From positions 2,914,001 through 2,978,000 of the forward strand of contig NZ_CP045643.1 of NCBI RefSeq assembly GCF_009498275.1: a DNA stretch of 64,000 bases, written 5' to 3'. Shown here in pieces: positions 26,187 through 34,429 of this stretch. Every line of letters begins with the position of its first letter. The first letter of the stretch is position 1. The notes beneath the pieces were generated by a model. That model ran no database searches, was not told the origin of the DNA, and saw only the letters and a list, made by a program, of their open reading frames with translations. The translations under genes and the position numbers were made by a program. This DNA comes from Streptomyces fagopyri (GTDB taxonomy: Bacteria > Actinomycetota > Actinomycetes > Streptomycetales > Streptomycetaceae).

Positions 26187-26219
26187 GGACGGCGGGGGCT
26201 TGGTGCGCCCCCGCCGTCC
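26187..26219 (-). terminator. 13-bp hairpin between rpsB and tsf (attenuator-like)
   Basis: Perfect arms 26187-26199 and 26207-26219 around a seven-base loop, 21 bp after the rpsB stop. rpsB-tsf is normally one transcript, so partial termination is the likely role. Confidence 0.75.
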
Positions 26220-26240
26220 GTTACCCGAAGGGGTGAGGGG

Positions 26241-27167
26241 TCAGGCCTGCTCGGCGTCCGCGGCGGGAGCCTCGACGACAGCCTCGACGACGGGGGCCTC
26301 GGTCGCGGCCTCGGCGGCCGGGGTCTCCTCGGCCTGCTCGGCGTCGGCGACCTTCTCCGTCTCGGCGGAGGTCTGGACCTCGGCGTCGTCGGCCTTCTTC
26401 TCGCCCTCGAGGAGGTCACGCTCCCACGCGGCGAGCGGCTCGCCCGCGGCCTTGTCACCCTCGGCCTTGCCGGCACCGGAGCGGGAGATGAGGCCCTCGG
26501 CGACAGCGTCGGCGATCACGCGGGTGAGCAGGGTGACGGAGCGGATCGCGTCGTCGTTGCCCGGGATCTTGTAGTCGACCTCGTCGGGGTCGCAGTTGGT
26601 GTCGAGGATGGCGACGACCGGGATGTTGAGCTTCCGGGCCTCACCGACCGCGATGTGCTCCTTCTTGGTGTCCACGATCCAGACGGCGCTGGGCACCTTC
26701 TGCATCTCGCGGATACCACCGAGGGTCTTCTCCAGCTTGGCCTTCTCGCGCGAGAGCACGAGAAGCTCCTTCTTGGTGAGACCCGAGGCGGCGACGTCCT
26801 CGAAGTCGATCTGCTCGAGCTCCTTGAGGCGCTGCAGACGCTTGTAGACGGTCGAGAAGTTGGTGAGCATGCCGCCCAGCCAGCGCTGGTTCACGTAGGG
26901 CATGCCGACGCGGGTGGCCTGCTCGGCGATGGCCTCCTGCGCCTGCTTCTTCGTGCCGACGAACATGACCGTGCCGCCGTGGGCGACGGTCTCCTTGACG
27001 AACTCGTAGGCGCGGTCGATGTACGACAGCGACTGGAGCAGGTCGATGATGTAGATGCCGTTGCGCTCCGTGAAGATGAAGCGCTTCATCTTCGGGTTCC
27101 AACGACGGGTCTGGTGACCGAAGTGGACGCCGCTTTCCAGCAGCTCCCGCATCGTGACGACGGCCAT
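26241..27167 (-). CDS. rpsB: 30S ribosomal protein S2
   Basis: 308 residues. The S2 core is complete: [58 protein letters not shown] and [13 protein letters not shown]-terminal tail of about 75 Ala/Glu-rich residues is longer than in most bacteria, a normal actinobacterial trait. AAGGAG precedes ATG 27167. First gene of the rpsB-tsf unit. Confidence 0.98.
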   Translation of the reverse strand: MAVVTMRELLESGVHFGHQTRRWNPKMKRFIFTERNGIYIIDLLQSLSYIDRAYEFVKETVAHGGTVMFVGTKKQAQEAIAEQATRVGMPYVNQRWLGGMLTNFSTVYKRLQRLKELEQIDFEDVAASGLTKKELLVLSREKAKLEKTLGGIREMQKVPSAVWIVDTKKEHIAVGEARKLNIPVVAILDTNCDPDEVDYKIPGNDDAIRSVTLLTRVIADAVAEGLISRSGAGKAEGDKAAGEPLAAWERDLLEGEKKADDAEVQTSAETEKVADAEQAEETPAAEAATEAPVVEAVVEAPAADAEQA

Positions 27168-27419
27168 GGCCGTTCTCCTTGGTGTTCTCGGTTGTGCCGC
27201 GTGTGCCGGACGGCACTCGCGCCTGACGCCCGCGTTGCGCCTTGCCACAAGGGACCGAGGGGCGCTGACACCGGCTTTTGATGACCGCGTGTCGGGGCGT
27301 GCGAAGTCGACCCGGTGACCCGGATCGCCACGAGAAGTGTACGGGACCCGCGAGGTGCGGGGTGACGCCGCTGTCCACAACCGGGCGGTGGTCCACAGAT
27401 CCCGGCCAAGATCCGCCCG

Positions 27420-28127
27420 ATGCGGGACCGTTCTCGCATGCGAGCGAAACGATGCGTGCGTACGTGGCTGGAGTTGCTGTCGGGAATCACGGTGGCCGCG
27501 CTGGCCATACCTGCCGGGCCCACCGTGCCCACCGGCCCTGCCGGGCCCGCCATACGGGCCGTCTCAGCACCCGTGCCCGTCGCCCTGGCCACCCCGACGT
27601 CCTCGGCACGGCCGGACGGTCCCGCACCTCCGGTCCCCGGGGAGCCGCCCGGCGCCGGGGCGAGGGTCCCGGCGGTCGCCCGTCTCTGGCCGGTGGGCAC
27701 ACGCCCCTCGGTCCTGCGGGCCTGGCAGCCCCCGGCGACGCCCTACGGCCGCGGCCACCGGGGCGTCGACCTCGCGGCGGCCCAGGGCGACCAGGTCCGG
27801 TCCGTCGCCCCGGGCCGGGTCTCCTTCGCCGGCCGGGTGGCGGGCCGCGGAACGGTCGCCGTGGAGCTGGCCGGCACCGGCGACCCGCCCCTGCGCACCA
27901 CCTTCACCCCGGTACGGGCCACGGTGAAGAAGGGCGACCAGGTGGCCGCGGGCGAGGTACTCGGCACGCTCGAACCGGACGGCTCGCACTGCCCCACGAG
28001 CTGCCTCCACTGGGGCCTCCTGCGGGACCGGACCTACCTCGACCCGCTCTCCCTGCTCCCCGCGTGGCTCCTGCACCACGCACCGTCCCGTCTGCTGCCG
28101 GTACCGACAACAGGCGGACAACCGTGA
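27420..28127 (+). CDS. secreted M23 family (LytM-like) peptidase
   Basis: 235 residues. An N-terminal hydrophobic segment (residues about 18-32) serves as signal or anchor, followed by a Pro/Ala-rich linker. The LytM domain has [15 protein letters not shown] (zinc His and Asp), [23 protein letters not shown] and a C-terminal LHWGL with the last His; the common HxH is reduced to LHW with one visible His, so activity is not certain. Expected to act on peptidoglycan outside the cell. Divergent from rpsB; ATG 27438 is an alternative start. Confidence 0.85.
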   Translation: MRDRSRMRAKRCVRTWLELLSGITVAALAIPAGPTVPTGPAGPAIRAVSAPVPVALATPTSSARPDGPAPPVPGEPPGAGARVPAVARLWPVGTRPSVLRAWQPPATPYGRGHRGVDLAAAQGDQVRSVAPGRVSFAGRVAGRGTVAVELAGTGDPPLRTTFTPVRATVKKGDQVAAGEVLGTLEPDGSHCPTSCLHWGLLRDRTYLDPLSLLPAWLLHHAPSRLLPVPTTGGQP

Positions 28128-28460
28128 CCGCCCCCGCCCCGGACACACCTACCGCCGGGGAGGAACCGGTGGGGCCGTGACACCCGGAGAGGGTGGGGGA
28201 ACGGCGAGGCGCGGAGTACCGCGAGGCCCTCGGGGGATCGACGGGGCCCGCATGCGTGCGGCTAGGGCCCACGGGGATCGGCGAGGCCGCGGGCGCAGGG
28301 CACGGCGCGCCGGGCGTGGGTGAGTGGAGGGACGGGTGGGACATGCGCGCCAGGCTTCGAGGGCGACTGGCGGGACAGGTGCGGTGAGGCAGGCGCGGGG
28401 GTGGTGGGGGCGGGAGGGGGGAGGGGGGCGGGGGGCGGGGGGCGGGGGCGGAGGCAGGGT
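28128..28460. other. gene-free stretch with a long G-rich tract
   Basis: No gene is seen between the M23 peptidase and the TetR regulator. From about 28396 to 28451 the plus strand is almost pure G, with at least eight runs of four to six G separated by single bases, a sequence able to form several G-quadruplexes. It lies just past the 3' end of the TetR gene (minus strand), where the RNA would be C-rich. Confidence 0.8.
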
Positions 28461-29042
28461 TCAGCCGCGTACGCCCCGCAGGGCCATCGCGACCGCCGCG
28501 TCCGTGATCGCGTCGGGGTCCTCGGCCGCCCCCAGCTCGATGCGTCGCACGGCCGCGTCGACCACGCCCTGGAGCAGCATCGCGGCCAGGCGCGGTTCGG
28601 CATGGCCCAGGTCCCGGAGCGCCTCGGCGATCATCGTGACGAGCCCGCCGTGCGCCGCGCGGATCTTCTCGCGGGCTCCGGCGTCGAGCTCGCTCGCGGA
28701 GATGGCCACGACGGCACGGTGGCGCCGGTCCCCGACCAACGCCAGCTGCTGTCGGACGTAGGCCTCGACCTTGCCCTCGGGCCCTTCGGCCGCGGCCATC
28801 ACGGCCTCGACCTCGGCCGCCCACACGGGAAAGTCGACCTCGCACAGCTCTTCGACCACGGCGGCGCGGGAACGGAAGTACTCGTAGACGGACGAGCGCG
28901 CCAGGCCCGTCCGCTCGGCGAGGGCGGGGAAGGTCAGTGCTTCCGTCCCGCCCTCGGACAGCAGGGAGCGGGCCGCGTCCAGCAGGGCGGCTCGCTGCAT
29001 CGACCGGTGCTCGGCCACGGAGGCCGCTCGAATCCTTGGCAC
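28461..29042 (-). CDS. TetR/AcrR family transcriptional regulator
   Basis: 193 residues. N-terminal HTH: LLDAARSLLSEGGTEALTFPAL then TGLARSSVYEYFRSRAAVVEEL, the TetR pattern with its YEYF helix end. The C-terminal ligand domain is helical and not informative. No divergent target gene is adjacent; whiG lies upstream in the same direction, 109 bp away. Confidence 0.9.
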   Translation of the reverse strand: MPRIRAASVAEHRSMQRAALLDAARSLLSEGGTEALTFPALAERTGLARSSVYEYFRSRAAVVEELCEVDFPVWAAEVEAVMAAAEGPEGKVEAYVRQQLALVGDRRHRAVVAISASELDAGAREKIRAAHGGLVTMIAEALRDLGHAEPRLAAMLLQGVVDAAVRRIELGAAEDPDAITDAAVAMALRGVRG

Positions 29043-29151
29043 GCCTCCACTTTACGGACGGACGGAGGATGGCGGCAGCCACTCCCACCACCTGGAGGAA
29101 TCGCGGCCCTGGTGACGAAGGGACGATTCAGCACCCGCGCCACGCTCCGGA

Positions 29152-29994
29152 TCAGCGTCCGAAACTGGCCAGCTTGGCGCGCAGTTGCAGCACCGACTTG
29201 GTGTGGATCTGGCTGACCCGGCTCTCGGTCACTCCCAGGACGTTCCCGATCTCCGCGAGTGTGAGGCCCTCGTAGTAGTAGAGCGTGACCACGGTCTTCT
29301 CCCGGTCGGGCAAGGTGTTGATCGCCCGTGCCAGGAACCTGCGCAGTTCCCGGTCCTCGGCCACCACGACCGGGTTGTCGGCCGCGGTGTCCTCCAGGGT
29401 GTCCATCAGGCTCAGCCGGTCGCCGCCCTCGCCGCCGACGTGCAGGAGCTCCTCCAGCGCCACCACGTTGGCCAGGGACAACTGGCTGAAGACGGCATGG
29501 AGGTCCTCCACCGCGATCCCCATCTCGGCGGCCACCTCGCCCTCCGACGGGGTGCGTCGCAGCCGCGCCTCCAGCGTCGCGTACGCCCGCTCCACGTTGC
29601 GCGCCTTCTGCCGCACCGAGCGGGGGATCCAGTCCAGTGCGCGCAACTCGTCGATCATCGCGCCCCGGATGCGTGTGATCGCGTACGTCTCGAACTTGAT
29701 CTCCCGTTCGATGTCGAACTTCTCGATCGCGTCGATCAGTCCGAACACCCCCGAGGAGACGAAGTCCGCCTGTTCCACGTTGGCCGGCAGACCCACGCTG
29801 ACGCGTCCCGCGACGTACTTGACCAGGGGCGAGTAGTGCAGGATCAGCTGCTCGCGCAGCCGCTCGTCGCCCGTCGTCTTGTACGACCGCCACAGCTCGT
29901 CGAGCGTCGAGGGAGCGGGCGGCCGCCTGCTACCGCCGTCGCGGGCGGCTGGGGGGATCGCCGCCCGATCGGACCCGGAGGTGTGCTGGGGCAT
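29152..29994 (-). CDS. whiG: RNA polymerase sigma factor WhiG
   Basis: 280 residues, FliA/WhiG-type sigma required for the switch from aerial growth to sporulation in Streptomyces; in the family it is held inactive by RsiG bound to c-di-GMP. Region 2 ([46 protein letters not shown], split here), region 3 and region 4 ([22 protein letters not shown] and [19 protein letters not shown]) are complete. ATG 29994 follows AAGGCG. The upstream in-frame extension is not needed. Its presence marks the host as a sporulating actinomycete. Confidence 0.97.
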   Translation of the reverse strand: MPQHTSGSDRAAIPPAARDGGSRRPPAPSTLDELWRSYKTTGDERLREQLILHYSPLVKYVAGRVSVGLPANVEQADFVSSGVFGLIDAIEKFDIEREIKFETYAITRIRGAMIDELRALDWIPRSVRQKARNVERAYATLEARLRRTPSEGEVAAEMGIAVEDLHAVFSQLSLANVVALEELLHVGGEGGDRLSLMDTLEDTAADNPVVVAEDRELRRFLARAINTLPDREKTVVTLYYYEGLTLAEIGNVLGVTESRVSQIHTKSVLQLRAKLASFGR

Positions 29995-30265
29995 TCGTCG
30001 CCTTGTGCCGTTCTGCCGTGAACTGGGGGTGCCTGGGTGAGCTGTCGCTCTGATGCCGAGTTGTGTGTCTGCGTCGGAACCCACGTGAGCGTAGCGTGAC
30101 TGAGGTGTCGCAGTGCGCGAAGGGCTGGAGGCGGACCGTGCGCAGATACGTTCCGCTCAGGGTTTGTCCCGGTCACCCTCGTCGCCGTCCGTGACCGTCA
30201 TCAGCCGCCAACTGCGGGTATTGCCAAGGGTGTCGACGTTCGCCCGGACGGCCGAACACGCTCGG

Positions 30266-31885
30266 TCAGCACCCGGGCCGACCGTCGCGGACCGAGATCA
30301 TCATCTGGCGTGTCAACTTCCAGCCGTCGCCGTGTCGTTCGACGAACCCGAGCGAGCGGAGTTCGTACAGTCTCCCGACCGCGTCGTCCGTCGTGGTCCC
30401 GGCCCCGCGGGCGATCTCCTCCGCTCCCGTCAGTCCGCGCGCCGGCAGCGCGGCGAGCACCCGTCCGGCACCCGGGTCCAGCAGGTCACGAGGCAGCACG
30501 GGCCCGCGCCGGTCCGGGGCCAGCTCACCCATGTCGCCCACCAGTTCCGCGACTTCCGCGGCGTCGGTGACCAGGACCGCCTCCCCGCGCAGCAGTTCGT
30601 GGACGCCGGCCGACAACCCGCTGGTGACCGGGCCGGGCACGCCCATCGCGAATCTGCCCAGCCGCTGTGCGGCACGGGCCGTGACCAGCGCGCCGCTGCG
30701 GTAGGCGGCCTCGACGACCACGGTTCCCCGGGTGAGCGCGGCGATGACCCGGTTGCGCAGGATGAACCGGCTCGGCGTGGGATGCTCTCCTGGCGGCAAC
30801 TCCCCCACGACCAGGCCCTGTTCGGCGATCCTGGTGATCAACTCGGTGTGTCCGCGGGGATAGGGCCGGTCGACTCCGCAGGCCAGCACGGCGACGGTGG
30901 CCCCTCCTGCCGCCAGGGCGCCCCGGTGCGCGGCTCCGTCCACGCCGTAGGCGCCGCCCGACACCACCACCCAGCCACGCTCGGCCAGTCCGGCGGCGAG
31001 GGTGGTCGCCATGTGGGCGCCGTACTCCGTGCACGCCCGTGCGCCCACGAGGGCGACGGACCGCAGTGCCCACATCCGCAGGCTGGGGCTCCCTCGTACC
31101 CAGAGTCCGGTGGGACGGCCGTCCCCGAGGTCGTCGAGCTGTGCGGGCCACTCGGAGTCTCCCGGGCACACGAAGCGGATTCCGGCGGCACGGGCCGCCG
31201 CGAGGTCCCGCTCCGGGTCGGCCCGCTCGGCCCGCGCCCGCAGTCCCGCCCATCTCCGGTCCGTCACCCCCCTCGGCCGCTCCCCGCCGTCCAGGAGTCC
31301 GCGGACGGCCCGCTCGGTCCCGACCTCACGGATCCAGCGCCCGCAGACCTCGTCGCCCGGTTCGGCGACCCGGGCGAGAAAGGCCCGGTGCGCGCGCTCG
31401 CCCGCACGGTCGGGGTCCTGCCGGTGCGCGCCTTCCCTGCCGACGTCCGCCTGGTGGGCGCGCTCCTGACAGGCATCCCCGTACTCCCGCCGCGCGCCCA
31501 CCGGGCAGGGATCCCCACGCTCCTGACGCGGGCCCACCTGACAGGGATCCCTACGTTCCTGATGCGAGCCCACCCGCAAGGCACTCTCGGACTCCTGCCG
31601 CGGCCCCTCCCCGCAGGCGCCCCCGCAATCCTTTCGCGCACCCTCCCGGAAGGCGTCCCCGCAGTCCGTGCCCCGGCAGGCGCGCTCCCGGCGCACATCC
31701 TCGCGGTGGACGTCCCCAGGACCTGCGCCCTCTCCGCGGCCCCCTTCCCGCTCGCCTCCACGGCCGTCCCTACGGGCAGCGTCCGCCCCGCGAGCGCCAT
31801 CCTGCCGCCCGTCCTCCCGCCGTCCGTCCTCCCGGCGCCCGGCGTCCCGGCTCTCGCCCTCCCGGGGTGCACCTCGGCCGTTCAT
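30266..31885 (-). CDS. dprA: DNA-processing protein DprA with repetitive N-terminal extension
   Basis: 539 residues against the usual 290-400. The conserved part starts near residue 166: ALRSVALVGARACTEYG, VVVSGGAYGVDGAAHRGAL, VDRPYPRGHTELI, PSRFILRNRVIAALTRGTVVVEA (split), and a C-terminal winged-helix-like domain. DprA binds ssDNA and loads RecA in DNA uptake. Residues 1-165 are Arg/Glu/Gly/Asp-rich with 12-residue repeats (such as SHQERRDPCQVG) encoded by 36-bp units. The ATG overlaps the yifB stop as ATGA, which supports the long start; no other Met occurs before the core, though GTG codons do. Confidence 0.88.
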   Translation of the reverse strand: MNGRGAPREGESRDAGRREDGRREDGRQDGARGADAARRDGRGGEREGGRGEGAGPGDVHREDVRRERACRGTDCGDAFREGARKDCGGACGEGPRQESESALRVGSHQERRDPCQVGPRQERGDPCPVGARREYGDACQERAHQADVGREGAHRQDPDRAGERAHRAFLARVAEPGDEVCGRWIREVGTERAVRGLLDGGERPRGVTDRRWAGLRARAERADPERDLAAARAAGIRFVCPGDSEWPAQLDDLGDGRPTGLWVRGSPSLRMWALRSVALVGARACTEYGAHMATTLAAGLAERGWVVVSGGAYGVDGAAHRGALAAGGATVAVLACGVDRPYPRGHTELITRIAEQGLVVGELPPGEHPTPSRFILRNRVIAALTRGTVVVEAAYRSGALVTARAAQRLGRFAMGVPGPVTSGLSAGVHELLRGEAVLVTDAAEVAELVGDMGELAPDRRGPVLPRDLLDPGAGRVLAALPARGLTGAEEIARGAGTTTDDAVGRLYELRSLGFVERHGDGWKLTRQMMISVRDGRPGC

Positions 31886-32883
31886 GACAGTGCGCCGATC
31901 GCCATCGGCACCCCGCGCGGCACCCCGGTGCGCAGTTGCAGCGCGAGGGCGACGTCCGTCGCGTCGGGCCGGTCGTGTCCCACGAGGTCGGCGACGGTCC
32001 ACGCGACGCGCAGCACCCGGTCGAGGCCCCGGGCGCTCAGTACGCCCCGCTCCAGGCTCCGCTCGGCCTCGTCCAGCGCGCCCGGCGACGCGTGCCACCG
32101 GCTGCGCAGCTCGCGTCCCGGCACTTCGCTGTTCGTCCGCCAGGGGGTGCCCGTCAGGCGCGTCGCGGCGCGCTCCCGGGCCGCCTGTACGCGGCCGGCG
32201 ACGGTTTCCGTGGATTCGCCGCGCGCCCCGCGCCCGGTCAGTTCGGAGCGTGTGACCCGGTCCACCTCGACGCGCAGATCGACCCGGTCGAGCAGGGGGC
32301 CGGAGAGCCTGGCCTGATAGCGCCGGATCGCGGAGGGCGGACAGTCGCACAGGTCGTCGCGGCGCGAGAAGCGTCCGCAGGGGCAGGGGTTGGCGGCGAG
32401 CACCATCAGGAACCGTGCCGGGAACCGCACCACTCCCGCGCTGCGCGCGATCACGACATGCCCCGCCTCCAGGGGCTGGCGCAGCGCGTCGAGGGCCTGG
32501 CCGCTGAATTCCGGGGTCTCGTCGAGAAAGAGCACCCCGCGGTGGGCGAGCGACACCGCGCCCGGTCGTGCGATTCCCTGGCCTCCGCCGACGAGGGCCT
32601 GCATGGTCGCCGAGTGGTGGGGCGCGCAGTAGGGCGCGACGTCGACGAGGGGTTTGCCCGGTGGCAGCAGACCGGCGACCGAGTGGACGGCCGTGACCTC
32701 CAGGGACTCGCCCCTGGTGAGCGGTGGCAGGACGGCGGGCAGCCGCTCGGCGAGCATCGTCTTGCCCGCCCCCGGTGGGCCCTCCAGGAAGAGGTGGTGT
32801 CCGAACTCCGGGGAATTGCATCTGATGCGCGACAGGATGTCCGATGCTGCCGGGACCTGCGCTTCATCGTAATGGCTTGTCAT
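31882..32883 (-). pseudogene. yifB: yifB (comM), 3' part, with a start codon and first ~27 codons supplied by element 1
   Basis: Mg-chelatase-like AAA+ protein; ComM/YifB is a branch-migration helicase in natural transformation. From 32802 downward the sequence is native: HHLFLEGPPGAGKT (Walker A), LFLDETPEFSGQALDALRQPLE (split: LFLDETPEF, Walker B), LAANPCPCG and the C-terminal Mg-chelatase domain to a stop overlapping dprA. Above 32802 the frame continues into element DNA to an ATG at 32883 with AAAGGTG ten bases upstream, giving a 333-residue chimera that lacks the N-terminal Lon-like domain. It may be expressed, but the native gene is broken. Confidence 0.92.
32803..32816. repeat. left copy of imperfect terminal inverted repeat of element 1
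   Basis: GAACTCCGGGGAAT sits exactly at the left yifB junction. Its partner, GAACTTGAGGAAT, lies in inverted orientation at 40013-40025, about 20 bp inside the right junction. They match except for a central CCG/TG difference. Candidate core-type recombinase sites; could also be chance. Confidence 0.5.
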
Positions 32884-32936
32884 GTGTCATTCACCTTTCT
32901 GACCAGGCAAGGTGGAGACCATCGTGCATCTGATGC
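32817..32936. repeat. two copies of a 12-bp sequence holding a GCATC-T-GATGC palindrome at the left end of element 1
   Basis: TGCATCTGATGC occurs at 32817-32828 and 32925-32936, 108 bp apart, with a further CGATGC half-site between them. The copies bracket the space before the recombinase gene (GTG at 32970). Such palindromes at an element end suit arm-type recombinase or HTH regulator binding. Confidence 0.6.
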
Positions 32937-32969
32937 ATTATTCGGTCTTCCACTGCATGGGAGGTCGGA

Positions 32970-34085
32970 GTGGTTCGAAGGGGTGAGGAGCCACCGGGAT
33001 CGGCCCGGCTGCTGCTTATCGATGGGGTCTCGCTGTTGCACCCCGAGGACGCCGTCTTCGAGGCGATGCTCGAAGGCTGGGAGAAGCAGCAGCGGGGGCG
33101 CCGTCTCGGGGTCGATACGATCGGCGAGCGGGTACGGGTGGTACGGCGGTTCACCGAGTTCAGCGGCGAATACCCGTGGCGGTGGACCGCGGCCCACATG
33201 GACGAGTGGTCGACGACCTTGATCGCCGAACTCCAGAGGGCGAGGTCAACGATCCGCTCCTACCAGGGGGCAATCCGGCAGTTCTGCGACTTCCTCACCT
33301 CGCCGCACTACACCTGGGTTAGCGAGTGCGAGAAGCGGTTCGGCACGCATCCGGTGCAGATCTGTCACGAGTGGAACACCGCGGCGCACCTGGACGAGTA
33401 CGAGGGCGACGCCGACCGGAGGCCGATGACGCGGGAGGAGATCCAGGCCCTCTTCGACTACGCCGACGACCAGGTCGAACACGCGGTCCGCCGGGGCCGC
33501 AAGGGAGCCTTGCAGGCCTACCGAGACGCCACGGTGTTCAAGACCATCTATGGCTGGGGGTTGCGCTGCCGTGAGGTGTCACGGCTGGACGTCACCGACT
33601 TCTACCGCAACCCCAAGGCACCTGAGCTGGGACGGTTCGGGCTAATGACAGTCCGCTATGGCAAGGCCAGCCGGGGCTCTGGCCCGCGCCGCCGCACGGT
33701 GGCCAGCGTGATGCCGTGGGCGGTGGAGTCCCTGGAGGACTACCTGGTCAACATGCGTCCGCGGTTCCGGCACCAGGCCGGCCACAAGGCTGTGTGGCTG
33801 ACCGAGCGGGGTGGACGCCTGCAACCGCGGGAAATCGAGGAACGGTTCGCCGCCTACCGCAACGCCCTCGGCTTCGACGAGGACCTGGTGCCGCACTGCC
33901 TGCGGCACTCCTACGTCACGCACCTGATCGAGGACGGCGCCGACCCGAAGTTCGTACAGGAGCAGGTCGGGCACCGCTATGCGTCGACGACCGCGATCTA
34001 CACCGGGGTCAGCAACGACTTCATGAACACGATGATGCGCAAGGCGCTGGACCGTGCCTTCGCTGCCGAAGGAGAGATGGCGTGA
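32970..34085 (+). CDS. tyrosine recombinase/integrase of element 1 (TnpA-like)
   Basis: 371 residues. N-terminal SAM-like core-binding domain (about residues 55-145) and catalytic domain from about 150. Catalytic residues visible: Arg199 in YGWGLRCREVSRL, His309 and Arg312 in PHCLRHSY, His335 in QVGHRYAST and the nucleophile Tyr344 in TAIYTGV. All are in place, so it should be active. GTG 32970 has GGGAGG upstream. The stop overlaps the next gene (GTGA). First of three coupled recombination genes next to the left end. Confidence 0.93.
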   Translation: MVRRGEEPPGSARLLLIDGVSLLHPEDAVFEAMLEGWEKQQRGRRLGVDTIGERVRVVRRFTEFSGEYPWRWTAAHMDEWSTTLIAELQRARSTIRSYQGAIRQFCDFLTSPHYTWVSECEKRFGTHPVQICHEWNTAAHLDEYEGDADRRPMTREEIQALFDYADDQVEHAVRRGRKGALQAYRDATVFKTIYGWGLRCREVSRLDVTDFYRNPKAPELGRFGLMTVRYGKASRGSGPRRRTVASVMPWAVESLEDYLVNMRPRFRHQAGHKAVWLTERGGRLQPREIEERFAAYRNALGFDEDLVPHCLRHSYVTHLIEDGADPKFVQEQVGHRYASTTAIYTGVSNDFMNTMMRKALDRAFAAEGEMA

Positions 34086-34429
34086 CCGCGAAACTCGACT
34101 ACCAGTGGCACCTGCGCGAGCTCATGGCCCAGCGAGGCATGTTCTCCACAACGGACCTACGGCCGCTACTCGCTGAGAGGGGCATCGACCTGTCGGCCAG
34201 CCAGACCTACCGGCTGGTGACTGAGAAGCCCGAACGGCTGAGCATGAAAACGCTGATGGCCGTACTCGACATCCTGGGCTGCCGGATGGAGGAACTCATC
34301 GAGCCGGTCCGCGCTACCGCGAAGGCCAGGCGGACCGCCTCCGACCAGGCCCCGGCCGACGGCACCGCAGAGGGCGGTGTCGGCTCGTTCCGGCCCCGGC
34401 GGGCCCGCATCCTCCCCGATTCCCAGTGA
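34082..34429 (+). CDS. small Cro/XRE-like HTH protein of element 1
   Basis: 115 residues. WHLRELMAQRGMFSTTDLRPLL and LSASQTYRLVTEKPERLSMKTL then LMAVLDILGCRMEELIEPV form the five-helix Cro/XRE fold of the YozG/DUF739 style. It overlaps the genes on both sides by four bases (GTGA), so it is made together with the two recombinase-like proteins. Its size and place between them match the role of a small accessory recombination protein (compare TnpC of Tn554) or of a regulator. A basic tail of 40 residues follows the HTH. Confidence 0.85.
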   Translation: MTAKLDYQWHLRELMAQRGMFSTTDLRPLLAERGIDLSASQTYRLVTEKPERLSMKTLMAVLDILGCRMEELIEPVRATAKARRTASDQAPADGTAEGGVGSFRPRRARILPDSQ

